A DNA stretch of 64,000 bases from positions 23,365 to 87,364 of the forward strand of contig JAHEDY010000002.1 in the NCBI GenBank assembly GCA_024640985.1. Reading direction: 5' to 3'. A program made the position numbers and the translations under genes. The stretch comes from Gammaproteobacteria bacterium. GTDB taxonomy: Bacteria; Pseudomonadota; Gammaproteobacteria; Pseudomonadales; Litorivicinaceae. The notes under the pieces were generated by a model. The model did no database searches. It had not been told where the DNA came from and was given only the letters and a program-made list of their open reading frames with translations. Below are positions 54,461 to 63,786 of the stretch, one piece after another; within the stretch, counting starts at the first letter, position 1; every line of letters starts with the position of its first letter.

Positions 54461-55261
54461 ATGCCTCTTGATTACTTAAGCTCATTGGTCCCAAGTAACA
54501 TCGAATCGATCTTCATGGTGATTTTGATCATCATATTAGGTTTGTTTTTGGGTTCAATGGCCAATCGAGCGGTGAATCTCGCGCTCAGTCGAACCAAGCT
54601 TGAAGGTCTTGCCTCTGCATTTTTAGCCCGCGCTGCCCGCATTGCCATCTATGTTGTCGCTGTCATCTCAGCTCTTGGAACGCTCGGTGTCGATACCACC
54701 AGTTTGATCGCAGCCCTTGGTGCTGCGGGTCTTGCCGTCGGCCTTGCATTAAGAGACACCTTAAGTAATTTAGCAGCAGGTTTAATCCTCGCTTTCAATG
54801 GCGCGTTTCGCCAAGGTGACACGATTGAAGTTAATTCGGTGGTTGGTACCGTGATGGAGATTGACTTGTTGACCACAGAACTCAAAACTCCTGACGCTAA
54901 GAAAGTGCTCATTCCAAACGGATCGCTGATGCAATCGAGCTTGATCAATTACAGCGCATACCCGTCGCGCCGGATCGACTTTCTCGTTGGTATTTCTTAC
55001 GACGACGACATTGAAAAAGCCGAACGCATCATCCGTGAAGTCATCGAGCTTCAGGATTTCTGCCTCAAGGATCCAGAGCCCTTGGTTGGCGCAGATAATT
55101 TGGGTGATTTTGGTCAGAACGTTTTGGTTCGCGTCTGGGTCGATAATGACTTTGTGATCACAGGGAAAATGGCACTGTTGAAAGAAATCAAGCGGGCCTT
55201 CGATCGAGAAAAGATCACGATCCCATTCCCTCGCTACGAAGTCTCAACGTTGCAACCCTAA
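54461..55261 (+). CDS. MscS-family mechanosensitive channel
   Basis: 266 residues from the ATG at 54461 (AAGGA 8 bases upstream). Three hydrophobic helices precede the pore helix (LIAALGAAGLAVGLALRDTLSNLAAGLIL), followed by the beta domain FRQGDTIEVNSVVGTVMEIDLLTTEL and LIPNGSLMQSSLINY. This is the small MscS architecture: a channel that opens on osmotic downshock and lets solutes out. Its last 4 bases overlap the convergent small gene. Confidence 0.92.
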   Translation: MPLDYLSSLVPSNIESIFMVILIIILGLFLGSMANRAVNLALSRTKLEGLASAFLARAARIAIYVVAVISALGTLGVDTTSLIAALGAAGLAVGLALRDTLSNLAAGLILAFNGAFRQGDTIEVNSVVGTVMEIDLLTTELKTPDAKKVLIPNGSLMQSSLINYSAYPSRRIDFLVGISYDDDIEKAERIIREVIELQDFCLKDPEPLVGADNLGDFGQNVLVRVWVDNDFVITGKMALLKEIKRAFDREKITIPFPRYEVSTLQP

Positions 55262-55539
55262 TTTTGTGCTTGAAATCCCTGGCTATTGCAGCGCTTCTCG
55301 AACGCTTCTGAGAACCGTTCTGACTCGTAGGTGACATACTCATATTTGGATTCAAGGTCAGAGTCAGGCGCCTGCCCTTCCATTTTCAGGTTGATGATTT
55401 GCTCTCTCGCTTGCCGAACCTGGTCGATCCAGACGGTCACCCAACCTTCTAAAACCTCACAATCCTCAGGAATCTCACGTTCTTGCGCCTGAGAAAAAAT
55501 CGGAAGTAATACAATGCTTAATATTAAAATTTGACGCAT
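55258..55539 (-). CDS. Hypothetical secreted protein (93 aa)
   Basis: 93 residues, not recognised. A signal peptide (MRQILILSIVLLPIFSQAQ, cut near residue 19) precedes a charged, helical mature part of about 74 residues with two cysteines (C27 and one near the end), which could form a disulfide in the periplasm. Convergent with mscS and an isolated gene. Coding status rests on the signal peptide and a clean frame. Confidence 0.65.
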   Translation of the reverse strand: MRQILILSIVLLPIFSQAQEREIPEDCEVLEGWVTVWIDQVRQAREQIINLKMEGQAPDSDLESKYEYVTYESERFSEAFEKRCNSQGFQAQN

Positions 55540-55694
55540 AAAGGCATCCTTTAGTTATCCAAGTTCAATCTTATAAAGCACTTTTGAAGCTCTCAGTTAT
55601 CTTTGCCTATGACAAGAAAAGCGTTCACAAATCAGCTGGCTCATTCGATTGTCTTGCGACCATGGATATATCGAAATGCGAATACCTGGAGATC

Positions 55695-56231
55695 TTAAGA
55701 GTTTGCCAAAAAGGTCGTAATCGCAGTGAGAGAGTCGACATGGACATTTCTCACCTTAAGCATCGCCTGAGGGCTAGAAGCATTTGGTAACGACCCCAAC
55801 TGCTCAAGAATAGCAAACGTTATCGTCCGCACAATATTGGCATCAACATCTTGGCGAACACTAAGGGTTAGATCGCCAAATTCGTAAAGAATTTTGCCTG
55901 GCAAGGGTTCTTTCTCTCGGAAACTGCCTTGGCTCGTTAACATCGCTACAGTGTCACGGCTAGGAAGTAACATGAATTGCATCTGGTCAGTCGCGAAAAG
56001 ATCATAACAACGCTGAAGATCCTGCGCCCGCGCAGGCCTGGCACTGGCGCTGGGCTCTTCTCGATTAATCGCTTGAATAAGTAATTCAGAATAAGGATAT
56101 GAATTTGGATCAGTCTTCGAACTCATGATCAGCAGATGTTTTTGTCGATATACGACGTAACGACTCCAAGGCGAGTGCGCCATCAGAGCCGGGCTAAACA
56201 GAAAAGCGCTCAAAAACAGACGTCTATTCAA
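55695..56231 (-). CDS. Hypothetical exported protein, binding-protein-like
   Basis: 178 residues. It starts at TTG with a signal-peptide-like N-terminus (MNRRLFLSAFLFSPALMAHS). The body (LQRCYDLFATDQMQFMLLPSRDTVAMLT; ILYEFGDLTLSVRQDVD; ITFAILEQL) resembles fragments of TAXI/phosphonate-type periplasmic binding proteins but is shorter than a full one. It is 42 bases downstream of the acetamidase-like gene on the same strand, which also encodes an exported protein, so they may act together. Confidence 0.6.
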   Translation of the reverse strand: MNRRLFLSAFLFSPALMAHSPWSRYVVYRQKHLLIMSSKTDPNSYPYSELLIQAINREEPSASARPARAQDLQRCYDLFATDQMQFMLLPSRDTVAMLTSQGSFREKEPLPGKILYEFGDLTLSVRQDVDANIVRTITFAILEQLGSLPNASSPQAMLKVRNVHVDSLTAITTFLANS

Positions 56232-56273
56232 TCCAATCAGAGGAAGAGTTTCCCCTTCCTCACTCCTAAGGGT

Positions 56274-57530
56274 TTAATAATGCCGATACTTGTCAAAGAC
56301 ATCCAAATTAAGCACTGCGGTCACGATATAGTTAGGAACATCGACTACCTGCCCAACACGAAGATCTACCGCCACTGAACTCAGAATATATGCCTGCTCT
56401 TTGGTCAGACCATGTTCGTTTACTAAGTAATCAAGCATTTGCAGGAGAGCATGACGGGCAGCAAGTGTTAGATCTTCATTCAAGTTTTCAAGATTCTCGA
56501 TCGGTGCTCCCGATAAATACTGATGCGTCGGAGGCAGCTCGTTATTCCCTTTCAATGGAATTCCGACCGTTTGGTAATAGCGAGTAGGCTCCATATCAAT
56601 GATTTGGTCGTTACCCAGAGTCACCGGCATTTGAAGCGTTTCACCTTTTCCTTTATGAATTTTATGCACGCGGATCGTTGTGATTGAACCCATTTCGATG
56701 GCTGTGCCACCCACTTCTCCGTCACCTTGGGCATAGTGCACGTCACCGATGAATACACCACATCCATCAATGAAACATGGGAACAAAAGCCTCGTTCCGA
56801 TTTGCATTTGCTGGACATCCATATTTCCACCGTTTTCACGTGGCGGAATCGTTCGTAAACAATCATTTTCAGCTCTGCCACCCTCGCCGCACAAGTCTGC
56901 AGGCAAAGCTCCAGCGCCAGAGGGACCTAGAACAGCTCCACCAATAGCCGCAAGACCAGCTTCGCGAGCCTTAATCTTCTCGACCTCAGGCATTCCAGGC
57001 ATGACCCCAATGGATCCCGGAAATGCCTCGTATGGAACCGTTATACCCGGCATCTGAGGAGAGACTGCTCCCGTCCTAGTTAAACGCCAATTGACGATAT
57101 ACGGCTCTGTGAAAATATCGCGAAGGAAACCAAACCCAGGTGCGATGACAGTGTAACCATATTGATCAGGCACGATGTCCACGATCTCGACTTCAATAGC
57201 GTCACCTCGCTGAGCACCATTGATATGAACGGGACCGGTCATCGGATGTACTAGACCAAGGTCCACTGTCGCTAAATCGGCTGGAATAGAATCGAGCGTG
57301 AATTTTGTGTCGAGTGCATCACGTGTGTGGTACACGATCATATCCCCGATATTCGCTGTCGCCTTTTCTGGGACTTCAGGATGGTAGCGGTTAAAACAGT
57401 TGGGGTCATCTGCACAGTGCTCACCCTGTTTTTCCAGCTCAATAATTGTCATCCACTTTTGGTCAGTGGTATCAGCAACTGCCTGAAAGGCGAGAGCACT
57501 GAATAAAGCAGAAGTAATGAGTTTATTCAT
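56274..57530 (-). CDS. Exported acetamidase/formamidase family protein
   Basis: 418 residues. A signal peptide (MNKLITSALFSALAFQAVA) is followed by a complete FmdA/AmdA-type body: HPMTGPVHINGAQRGDAIEVEI, PGFGFLRD, IPPRENGGNMDVQQMQIGTRLLFPCFIDG, IGDVHYAQGDGEVGGTAIEM. Family members hydrolyse formamide, acetamide or related amides to ammonia and acid; most are cytoplasmic, so export is notable. Several cysteines near the N-terminus (CADDPNCFNRYHPE) could form a disulfide. The substrate is not known. Confidence 0.85.
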   Translation of the reverse strand: MNKLITSALFSALAFQAVADTTDQKWMTIIELEKQGEHCADDPNCFNRYHPEVPEKATANIGDMIVYHTRDALDTKFTLDSIPADLATVDLGLVHPMTGPVHINGAQRGDAIEVEIVDIVPDQYGYTVIAPGFGFLRDIFTEPYIVNWRLTRTGAVSPQMPGITVPYEAFPGSIGVMPGMPEVEKIKAREAGLAAIGGAVLGPSGAGALPADLCGEGGRAENDCLRTIPPRENGGNMDVQQMQIGTRLLFPCFIDGCGVFIGDVHYAQGDGEVGGTAIEMGSITTIRVHKIHKGKGETLQMPVTLGNDQIIDMEPTRYYQTVGIPLKGNNELPPTHQYLSGAPIENLENLNEDLTLAARHALLQMLDYLVNEHGLTKEQAYILSSVAVDLRVGQVVDVPNYIVTAVLNLDVFDKYRHY

Positions 57531-57667
57531 TTTTATTTCCTTATTACATTGCCATGTAACCGAAGCATTACGCCTGTTCTAGAGAAAAGTCAAAGAGTTT
57601 AGATTGTCGCGATTTCGGCTTAGATAGATCGAGCAGGAAAGTGTGTCCAGACTCGCGAAAATAGAAT

Positions 57668-57744
57668 TGGGGTGGATGACGGGACTCGAACCCGCGACGA
57701 CCGGAATCACAATCCGGGGCTCTACCAACTGAGCTACACCCACC
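57668..57744 (-). tRNA. tRNA-His (GTG)
   Basis: 77 bases including the extra G at -1 and encoded CCA. GGTGGGTG pairs with CATCCACC; the anticodon loop ATTGTGAT presents GTG; T-arm GCGGG-TTCGAGT-CCCGT. Last of three tRNA genes on this strand. Confidence 0.97.
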
Positions 57745-57757
57745 GTCGACGCCAGGC

Positions 57758-57834
57758 TGGCACGCCTGGCAGGAATCGAACCTGCAACCTACGGCTTAGA
57801 AGGCCGTTGCTCTATCCGGTTGAGCTACAGGCGC
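57758..57834 (-). tRNA. tRNA-Arg (TCT)
   Basis: 77 bases with encoded CCA. Acceptor GCGCCTG pairs with CAGGCGT (first pair G-U); the anticodon loop CTTCTAA presents TCT; T-arm TGCAG-GTTCGAT-TCCTGC. It reads AGA codons. 13 bases from tRNA-His. Confidence 0.96.
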
Positions 57835-57845
57835 ATGGTCAGTAG

Positions 57846-57922
57846 TGGTCGGGGCAGCTGGATTCGAACCAACGACCCTCTGCTCCCAAAGCAGATGCGC
57901 TACCAGGCTGCGCTATACCCCG
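57846..57922 (-). tRNA. tRNA-Pro (TGG)
   Basis: 77 bases with encoded CCA. Acceptor CGGGGTA with TGCCCCG on the 3' side; the anticodon loop TTTGGGA presents TGG. First gene of a Pro-Arg-His tRNA cluster similar in content to the E. coli argX-hisR-leuT-proM locus (tRNA-Leu is elsewhere here). Confidence 0.96.
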
Positions 57923-57979
57923 ATTGCCTGACTGAGCACACAGGCGCTCAACAGTGGGTGCGGAGTATAGTCATCGACT

Positions 57980-58894
57980 TCAGGCTCTGCAAGAGGATTT
58001 TTGGACTTTGGACTTGGAAAGTGCGAGCCAATTTCCTGCCACAACCAAAGCAACAGCTACTAAGGCTAAAGGTGTGAGTCGATAGTCTTCAAACAGAACG
58101 CTGACTAAGATCGCGACAACCGGAAACACGATGGTGGCGTAGGCGGCGCGTCCGGGTCCGATGCGACCAACCAACGTCAAATAGGACCCAAACGCGATCA
58201 CAGATCCGAAGATCACCAAATATAGCAATGACCCAACATAGATCAATGTCCATTCAAATTGGATCGGATAGTTGGAAAGTCCAGCAAATCCAAAGGTGAG
58301 AGCCGTTCCGTACAGCATTCCATAGGCGGTCGAATTCCAAACGTTCATCGAGCGCTTTTGGAGAGCCGCCGAGACCAAATTCCCGGAACTTGCAGATAAG
58401 GTTCCTAGTAGGCAGAGAACAAGTGCTGACGAACCGCTATTGAGCCATGAAAACCGAAGTAACTCATCCCAAAAGAGAATCATGAGACCGAAAATACCGA
58501 TCACACCACCGGCTAACGCACGGTAATCGAGGGGTTGCTTCATGAGCCAGCGAGCTCCTAAAGCATTCCAAAACACCATGGTTGAAAAGACGATCGAAAC
58601 GAGACCCGTCGTGAGCGATAAGCTTGCGGTATAGAAAAGCCCGTAGTTTAAGCTAAACAGGAATAGGCCCAATAAGAGGCACAATCCGTGTTCCTCTGCT
58701 GACAATCTGAGCCGCTCAGCGCGGATCCAGCAAATGCCAAACACAACGCCCGCAGCCAATAAGAACCGCCAACCGACCGAGACAATTGGATGCACGACGC
58801 CCAATTGACCCAAAATGACGAACCAAGTGGTCCCCCACGTCAGGACTGTGACGGTAAATAAAACCGCATCGAAACGATTTATTTCCGATGCCAT
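57980..58894 (-). CDS. EamA-family (DMT) transporter
   Basis: 304 residues with ten hydrophobic helices in two EamA repeats. The N-terminal WGTTWFVI and the second-repeat IVFPVVAILVSVLFEDYRLTPLAL are typical. These permeases usually export amino acids or other metabolites; the substrate is unknown. The start lies 16 bases inside the cysS 3' end, so it is likely co-transcribed with cysS. Confidence 0.88.
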   Translation of the reverse strand: MASEINRFDAVLFTVTVLTWGTTWFVILGQLGVVHPIVSVGWRFLLAAGVVFGICWIRAERLRLSAEEHGLCLLLGLFLFSLNYGLFYTASLSLTTGLVSIVFSTMVFWNALGARWLMKQPLDYRALAGGVIGIFGLMILFWDELLRFSWLNSGSSALVLCLLGTLSASSGNLVSAALQKRSMNVWNSTAYGMLYGTALTFGFAGLSNYPIQFEWTLIYVGSLLYLVIFGSVIAFGSYLTLVGRIGPGRAAYATIVFPVVAILVSVLFEDYRLTPLALVAVALVVAGNWLALSKSKVQKSSCRA

Positions 58895-60237
58895 GATGTC
58901 CCGCCTGCAGCATCTTCAAGGACCACGCCTTGAGCTACAAGGTCATCACGAATCTTGTCAGCCGTTAAAAAATCACGATCTTTGCGTGCCTGTTCTCGAG
59001 CAGCGATCAGTGCGCCAATCGCCACATCACTTAGGCCACTGTTGGCCGCCTTCAATTGCTGTTGCTCAGCTAAAAACGTGGCTTTATCAGTTGCAAAGAG
59101 GCCAAGGACCTTGCCAATGGCAAGCAGGCTTGATGCAGATTCATCTGAGCCCTCAGAGGCCAACTCGAAGAGTAGAGCGATCGCCCTTGGCGTATTGAAG
59201 TCATCGTCCATCAATTGCTGGAACTCGAAAATGGCATCAGTATTAGGTGATGTCAGGTGGTCTGGGAGCGCCTGGACCAATCGCGTATAGGCAGCTTCCG
59301 CTTGCACCAGTGCATCATCTGAAAACGCAATCGCGCTCCGGTAGTGGCTCTGCAGCAAGAAAAACCGAATCACCTGAGGGTGAAACTCTCGAAACAGTGC
59401 CTCAAGCGTTACAAAATTCCCTAAGGATTTGGACATCTTTTCTTCATTCACACGGACCGCACCTGCGTGCATCCAATACTGCGCGAACCTGCAACCAGTT
59501 GCTGCTTCCGATTGGGCAATCTCATTCTCATGATGTGGGAATTTTAAATCTGGGCCACCACCATGAATATCGAAGGTTTCGCCCAGCGCATCCATGCTCA
59601 TCGCAGAACACTCGATGTGCCACCCTGGTCGACCCGGGCCGAACCTTGATGGCCATGACTCTTCTCCCGCTTTGGCCGATTTCCATAGCACGAAATCAGC
59701 CGGATGCTCTTTATCTTCGGCGACGGCAACGCGAGCGCCAGCAACCATATCATCCAAGTTTCGATTATTTAATTTGCCGTAATCCGGAAATGCGCCAACC
59801 CGAAAATACACATCACCGGAATGCCCTTGATAGGCAGCGCCCTGCTCGATCAAACGATCGATTAAACGCAACATCGAATCAATATTCGCTGTGGCACGTG
59901 GCTCATGATTCGGACGTTGACAGCCGAGTGTTGCTTCATCGGCATGCATTGCATCGATCATTTCAGCGGTGAGTTCTGAGAATGGGATATCTCGCTCGGC
60001 TGAACGCGCAAAAATCTTGTCATCGACATCAGTGATGTTTCTAACGTAATTGACTTCAAACCCTCGGAATCTGAGATAGCGCACGATGGCATCAAACGCC
60101 ACCATGACGCGGCCGTGACCCAAATGGCAGTGGTCGTAGACGGTCATCCCACAGACATACATACCAATTTTTTCAGCCTCCAATGGCTGAAAAACTCGCT
60201 TTTCTCTGGCTAGGGTGTCGAAGATCTGCAAACTCAC
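58879..60237 (-). CDS. cysS: Cysteinyl-tRNA synthetase
   Basis: 452 residues, GTG start with AAGGA upstream. Class I motifs: CGMTVYDHCHLGHGR (HIGH equivalent HLGH), the zinc-binding cysteine and histidines in WHIECSAMS and HHENEIAQSEA, and KMSKS (EEKMSKSLGNF). It charges tRNA-Cys; a tRNA-Cys-like gene with an odd acceptor stem lies at 14.6 kb in this window. Divergent from ppiB. Confidence 0.97.
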   Translation of the reverse strand: MSLQIFDTLAREKRVFQPLEAEKIGMYVCGMTVYDHCHLGHGRVMVAFDAIVRYLRFRGFEVNYVRNITDVDDKIFARSAERDIPFSELTAEMIDAMHADEATLGCQRPNHEPRATANIDSMLRLIDRLIEQGAAYQGHSGDVYFRVGAFPDYGKLNNRNLDDMVAGARVAVAEDKEHPADFVLWKSAKAGEESWPSRFGPGRPGWHIECSAMSMDALGETFDIHGGGPDLKFPHHENEIAQSEAATGCRFAQYWMHAGAVRVNEEKMSKSLGNFVTLEALFREFHPQVIRFFLLQSHYRSAIAFSDDALVQAEAAYTRLVQALPDHLTSPNTDAIFEFQQLMDDDFNTPRAIALLFELASEGSDESASSLLAIGKVLGLFATDKATFLAEQQQLKAANSGLSDVAIGALIAAREQARKDRDFLTADKIRDDLVAQGVVLEDAAGGTSWHRK

Positions 60238-60297
60238 GCGTTATTCCTTGTGGTGAAACCGGTATAGTACCGCCTTGTGTATAGAGGAGAAAAACCC

Positions 60298-60789
60298 GTG
60301 ATTCTATTTGAAACGACGCTTGGCAACATCACTTTAGAATTATTTGAGACTGATGCCCCCGAAACTACGGCGAATTTTAAGCAGTACGTCGAAGACGGTT
60401 TTTATGACGGAACGATCTTTCATCGTGTCATCGACGGGTTCATGATCCAAGGCGGTGGCTTTGAGCCAGGAATGGGCCAAAAAGACACACGTGACCCAAT
60501 CAAAAACGAAGCATCCAATGGTCTGGCCAACAATCGGGGAACCATTGCCATGGCTCGGACAATGGATCCTCATTCAGCGTCAGCGCAATTTTTCATCAAT
60601 GTCACCGATAATGATTTCTTAAACTTCCGCTCAGAAACACCTGATGGGTTCGGTTATTGCGTTTTTGGACGCGTCTTCGATGGAATGGATGTTGTGGATG
60701 CGATTAAGGCCGTCAGTACAACCTCCCGCGGTGGACACTCAGATGTTCCTGTCGATGATGTCATCATTCAAAAAGCTTCCGTGATCTAA
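60298..60789 (+). CDS. ppiB: Peptidyl-prolyl isomerase B (cyclophilin)
   Basis: 163 residues from the GTG at 60298, which has AGAGGAG 8 bases upstream. [38 protein letters not shown] and [18 protein letters not shown] are the active-site signature of cytoplasmic bacterial cyclophilins. Divergent from cysS (60 bases) and joined to lpxH by TAATG. Confidence 0.96.
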   Translation: MILFETTLGNITLELFETDAPETTANFKQYVEDGFYDGTIFHRVIDGFMIQGGGFEPGMGQKDTRDPIKNEASNGLANNRGTIAMARTMDPHSASAQFFINVTDNDFLNFRSETPDGFGYCVFGRVFDGMDVVDAIKAVSTTSRGGHSDVPVDDVIIQKASVI

Positions 60790-61547
60790 TGCGGCAGCTG
60801 GTTGTCTCTGACTTCCATTTAGATCCCACTGAGCCTGCGCGATATCGCGCAGCCATGGCATCGATCAATCGATGTCCTTGTGATCAATTAATCCTTGCCG
60901 GGGATATCTTTGACGCCTGGGTTGGTGATGATAATGCATCACCGTTGGACGAAGAGTTCCTTGATTTCTGCGGAAATCTCGGAGCCGACACCCAGTTCGT
61001 TGTGGGCAATCGAGATTTTTTGATTACTGAAGAGTATCTCGCTCAACGAGGAATTCGTCTGGTCGAAATGGTTGCCGAGTCTCAGCTGGTTGTCATCCAT
61101 GGTGACGAACTTTGCACCCTCGATCATGGCTACCAAGCCTTCAAACAAGAAGTCCGAGACCCAACGTGGATCGCAGAGTTTTTAGAAAAACCTCTGGGTG
61201 AGCGGCAGCAGATCGCCCAAGGTCTGCGGCAAGCATCTCGTGAAACACAAGCCAATCGCGCGGAGGCCATTGGCGATGCGGTTGAATCTGAAGTCAATGA
61301 TTGGATGATTCGATTTGATACCCGGTTACTGGTGCATGGCCACACACACCGTCCGGCTATCCATTCAACACCATTCGGCCTTCGAGCCGTCAGCTCGGAT
61401 TGGGGTGATTCTGGTGTTGGAGTGTTGATTGATCAACAGGATGCGCAACAGTCCGTCAGCCTCATTCACTTAGCACCGTCTGCGATGACTGAACACGAAC
61501 GGTGGAATCGTCAGGCCGGCACTCCTGAGTGGAAACGAAATTCCTGA
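60789..61547 (+). CDS. lpxH: UDP-2,3-diacylglucosamine hydrolase LpxH
   Basis: 252 residues. Calcineurin-like metal sites: VSDFHLD (D8, H10), AGDIFDAWVGDD, VGNRDFL, IHGDELCTLD and LLVHGHTHRPAIH. It makes lipid X in lipid A synthesis. One-base overlap with ppiB, a frequent partner in this class. The last 37 bases overlap convergent miaE; the extra C-terminal residues after about 240 lie in this overlap. Confidence 0.95.
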   Translation: MRQLVVSDFHLDPTEPARYRAAMASINRCPCDQLILAGDIFDAWVGDDNASPLDEEFLDFCGNLGADTQFVVGNRDFLITEEYLAQRGIRLVEMVAESQLVVIHGDELCTLDHGYQAFKQEVRDPTWIAEFLEKPLGERQQIAQGLRQASRETQANRAEAIGDAVESEVNDWMIRFDTRLLVHGHTHRPAIHSTPFGLRAVSSDWGDSGVGVLIDQQDAQQSVSLIHLAPSAMTEHERWNRQAGTPEWKRNS

Positions 61548-62158
61548 TCGGGGCTCTCGATCAGTGTCTGATCCAAAGTCAGGAAATGATCAAGTCTCAT
61601 CGCCACTTCACCGGCATCGCCGTGCTCATGCGCCAATGTGAGATAGTCCTGATAATGCCGGCCTTCAGATCGTAATAGTGATTTGTAGTACCGACCCAAC
61701 GAGTTCGGTAGATGCGGCCAGAGCGCGGCAAATCGTTCACAGGACCGCGCCTCAACAATGGCCCCCACCACAAGCAAATCAACGAGGCGTCCGTTCTCGT
61801 CGGTTCTGATGGATTCCCGCAGTGAGCGCGCGTAACGAGATGCCGTGAGGGGCCGATGCTCAACACCCATTTTCTCCATGAACATCAACACCTGTTCGTA
61901 ATGAAGCATCTCTTCTCGTACCAACCGCGCCATCAAGCGCTGGAGGCGTGGATACTGACGGTATTTGGTGATTAAACTCATTCCGGTCGCCGCAGCTTTG
62001 TATTCGCAGTTGGCGTGATCGACCAGCAAAGTTGAAAGATCGCCAAGCGCATGATCCACCCATGCACTCGGCGTCGGCGCTCTCAAAAATCCCTGAATCT
62101 CGTCAACAATGGCGTCGATGGACGCCACTTTCGAGACAATGTTACTTGTAGTAGGCAT
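61511..62158 (-). CDS. miaE: tRNA 2-methylthio-N6-isopentenyladenosine hydroxylase MiaE
   Basis: 215 residues, a helical diiron protein. Iron ligands appear as E/H pairs in the helices [37 protein letters not shown] and [13 protein letters not shown]. The enzyme hydroxylates ms2i6A37 of tRNAs using O2. The gene overlaps nfuA by 17 bases (same strand) and lpxH by 37 bases (convergent). NfuA supplies Fe-S clusters to enzymes such as MiaB, which makes the MiaE substrate. Confidence 0.92.
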   Translation of the reverse strand: MPTTSNIVSKVASIDAIVDEIQGFLRAPTPSAWVDHALGDLSTLLVDHANCEYKAAATGMSLITKYRQYPRLQRLMARLVREEMLHYEQVLMFMEKMGVEHRPLTASRYARSLRESIRTDENGRLVDLLVVGAIVEARSCERFAALWPHLPNSLGRYYKSLLRSEGRHYQDYLTLAHEHGDAGEVAMRLDHFLTLDQTLIESPDQEFRFHSGVPA

Positions 62159-62726
62159 TTTCGCGTTGGCTGTGGTCGGTCACGTCCCGTACGCCTTTGA
62201 GATCAGGAATTCGATCCATTAATGTTTTTTCAACCCCGTCTTTCAGGGTCATGTCAACCGCGCTACAGCCTTGACAACCACCACCAAATTGCAAAATCGC
62301 CACGTCCTCTTCCAAACGGATCAAACGGACTTCCCCACCGTGCGCAGCCAGCCCTGGGTTCACTTCTCCGGTCAGAATTTCAACAATCTGCTGCTCAATC
62401 GGCCCATCAAAAGCCACGGCTGGTTGCTTGGCTTTTGGCGCCTTAATGGTCAACTGTCCGCCAAGCTTGTCAGCCACATAATCGACCACTGCTTCATCCA
62501 AATAAGGAAGGCTTGGCTGATCCAAATATGCGGTAAAGCCATCACACGCAACACGCTCATCTTCAGGTTTTTCTTCGCCTGGACGACAGTAAGCGAGACA
62601 GGTCTCTGCATACATAGTCCCCGGCTGAGAGACGAATAAGCGAACACCCATTCCCTCAACGTTCTGTTTTTCAAGCAACCCGTTCAGGTAGGTTTGCGCG
62701 CTGTCTGTAATTGTAATGTCTGTCAT
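62142..62726 (-). CDS. nfuA: Fe-S cluster carrier NfuA
   Basis: 194 residues. An N-terminal degenerate A-type (HesB-like) domain (residues 1-100) is followed by the NifU-type domain with the cluster-binding CxxC in [10 protein letters not shown]. It delivers [4Fe-4S] clusters under oxidative or iron stress. Followed by overlapping miaE; divergent from the renalase-like gene, 82 bases apart. Confidence 0.96.
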   Translation of the reverse strand: MTDITITDSAQTYLNGLLEKQNVEGMGVRLFVSQPGTMYAETCLAYCRPGEEKPEDERVACDGFTAYLDQPSLPYLDEAVVDYVADKLGGQLTIKAPKAKQPAVAFDGPIEQQIVEILTGEVNPGLAAHGGEVRLIRLEEDVAILQFGGGCQGCSAVDMTLKDGVEKTLMDRIPDLKGVRDVTDHSQRENAYYK

Positions 62727-62808
62727 GAGTTGAGAATGCCCTATAAAACCCTGATATCTTTCATTGGGGCATCTATTCTAATTACCACTGGGATCAAAAA
62801 ACCACTTT

Positions 62809-63786
62809 ATGAAACATACCGAAGTTGCAATCATCGGCGCGGGCGTCACAGGTCTCGCCGCCGCAGGTCGTTTATCTCCCAGAAACTATCGAATTTTCGA
62901 GAAAAGCCGTGGTCCCGGCGGGCGCTTAGCGTCCAAACGGATCGATGCCGTTCGCGCCGACATCGGAGCTCAATTTTTCACTGTCCGCGACAGTCGCTTT
63001 CAAGCCACCGTTGATTCAGCAATGGCGGCCGGGTTTGTGACGCCATGGCAGCCGAAAATGGGGACTTTTCAGGATCATCAACCGATCGCTTCCCCTGATC
63101 AACAAGCACGATTTGTGGGCCATCCGTATATGAATTCATTGGGTCGGTTTCTCTCTCAAGAGATTGAAATACAGACAGAAAGCAGGGTTCAAATGATTGA
63201 GCCAAGCGGCGATAGGTTCCGCTTAATCTTGACCTCTGGGGAATCCTGTACCGCCGATTGCGTGCTTGTCACTGCACCGGTTGATCAAATGGTTGCCATG
63301 CTTCAATACTTCGACGTCCAGCAACTCGGCTCGCGTTTTGCGATGGATCCAACCTGGACAACCGTGTTATCCCTTGAGGAGCCTCTACGTGGATCTGACG
63401 GAGAATCACTCGATGCTCTATTTGGGGGTGATCACCCCCTGTTCGACTTTATTGCGGTCGAAAACAGCAAACCTGGACGGCAATCGGATTTGCTCGTTGT
63501 TCATGCGACCCCAGAGTGGTCTCAACAGCACTTAGAGAGGGATTCAGCCGAGATCTCGGAGTTGATTCGTCAGGCGGTTTCGGCGACTTTTCAGGTAATA
63601 ACCCAAGCAAAGTTATCCCATCGCTGGCGATATGCACGCCCGACTGACCCCAAATTCACGGCTCAAAAAGGAATCTATCAGGTTGCTCCAAACCTATGGG
63701 TTGCTGGTGATTATTTGGCTGGCGGACGGGTGGAAGGTGCTTTTTTAAGCGGGCTTGAGGCAGCTGAGCGCATACTCGCTCGTTAG
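62809..63786 (+). CDS. Renalase-like FAD/NAD(P) amine-oxidase-fold oxidoreductase
   Basis: 325 residues. The N-terminal FAD motif VAIIGAGVTGLAAAGRL is followed by FEKSRGPGGRLASKR and ADIGAQFFTVRD; the C-terminal FAD stretch is LWVAGDYLAGGRVEGAFLSGLEAAERI. This matches the bacterial renalase/YPL branch, some of which oxidise dihydro-NAD(P) isomers. The exact reaction is not known. It is preceded by an A/T-rich leader and overlaps the next, convergent gene by 4 bases. Confidence 0.88.
   Translation: MKHTEVAIIGAGVTGLAAAGRLSPRNYRIFEKSRGPGGRLASKRIDAVRADIGAQFFTVRDSRFQATVDSAMAAGFVTPWQPKMGTFQDHQPIASPDQQARFVGHPYMNSLGRFLSQEIEIQTESRVQMIEPSGDRFRLILTSGESCTADCVLVTAPVDQMVAMLQYFDVQQLGSRFAMDPTWTTVLSLEEPLRGSDGESLDALFGGDHPLFDFIAVENSKPGRQSDLLVVHATPEWSQQHLERDSAEISELIRQAVSATFQVITQAKLSHRWRYARPTDPKFTAQKGIYQVAPNLWVAGDYLAGGRVEGAFLSGLEAAERILAR

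Noticed and set aside
55584-55790. 68-codon plus-strand frame between the two exported unknowns
   Set aside because: No ribosome-binding site and it overlaps the end of the gene on the opposite strand; the 155-base gap otherwise shows nothing clear.
59247-59972. Long plus-strand frame of 241 codons inside cysS
   Set aside because: It is antisense to a complete cysS and has no family resemblance.
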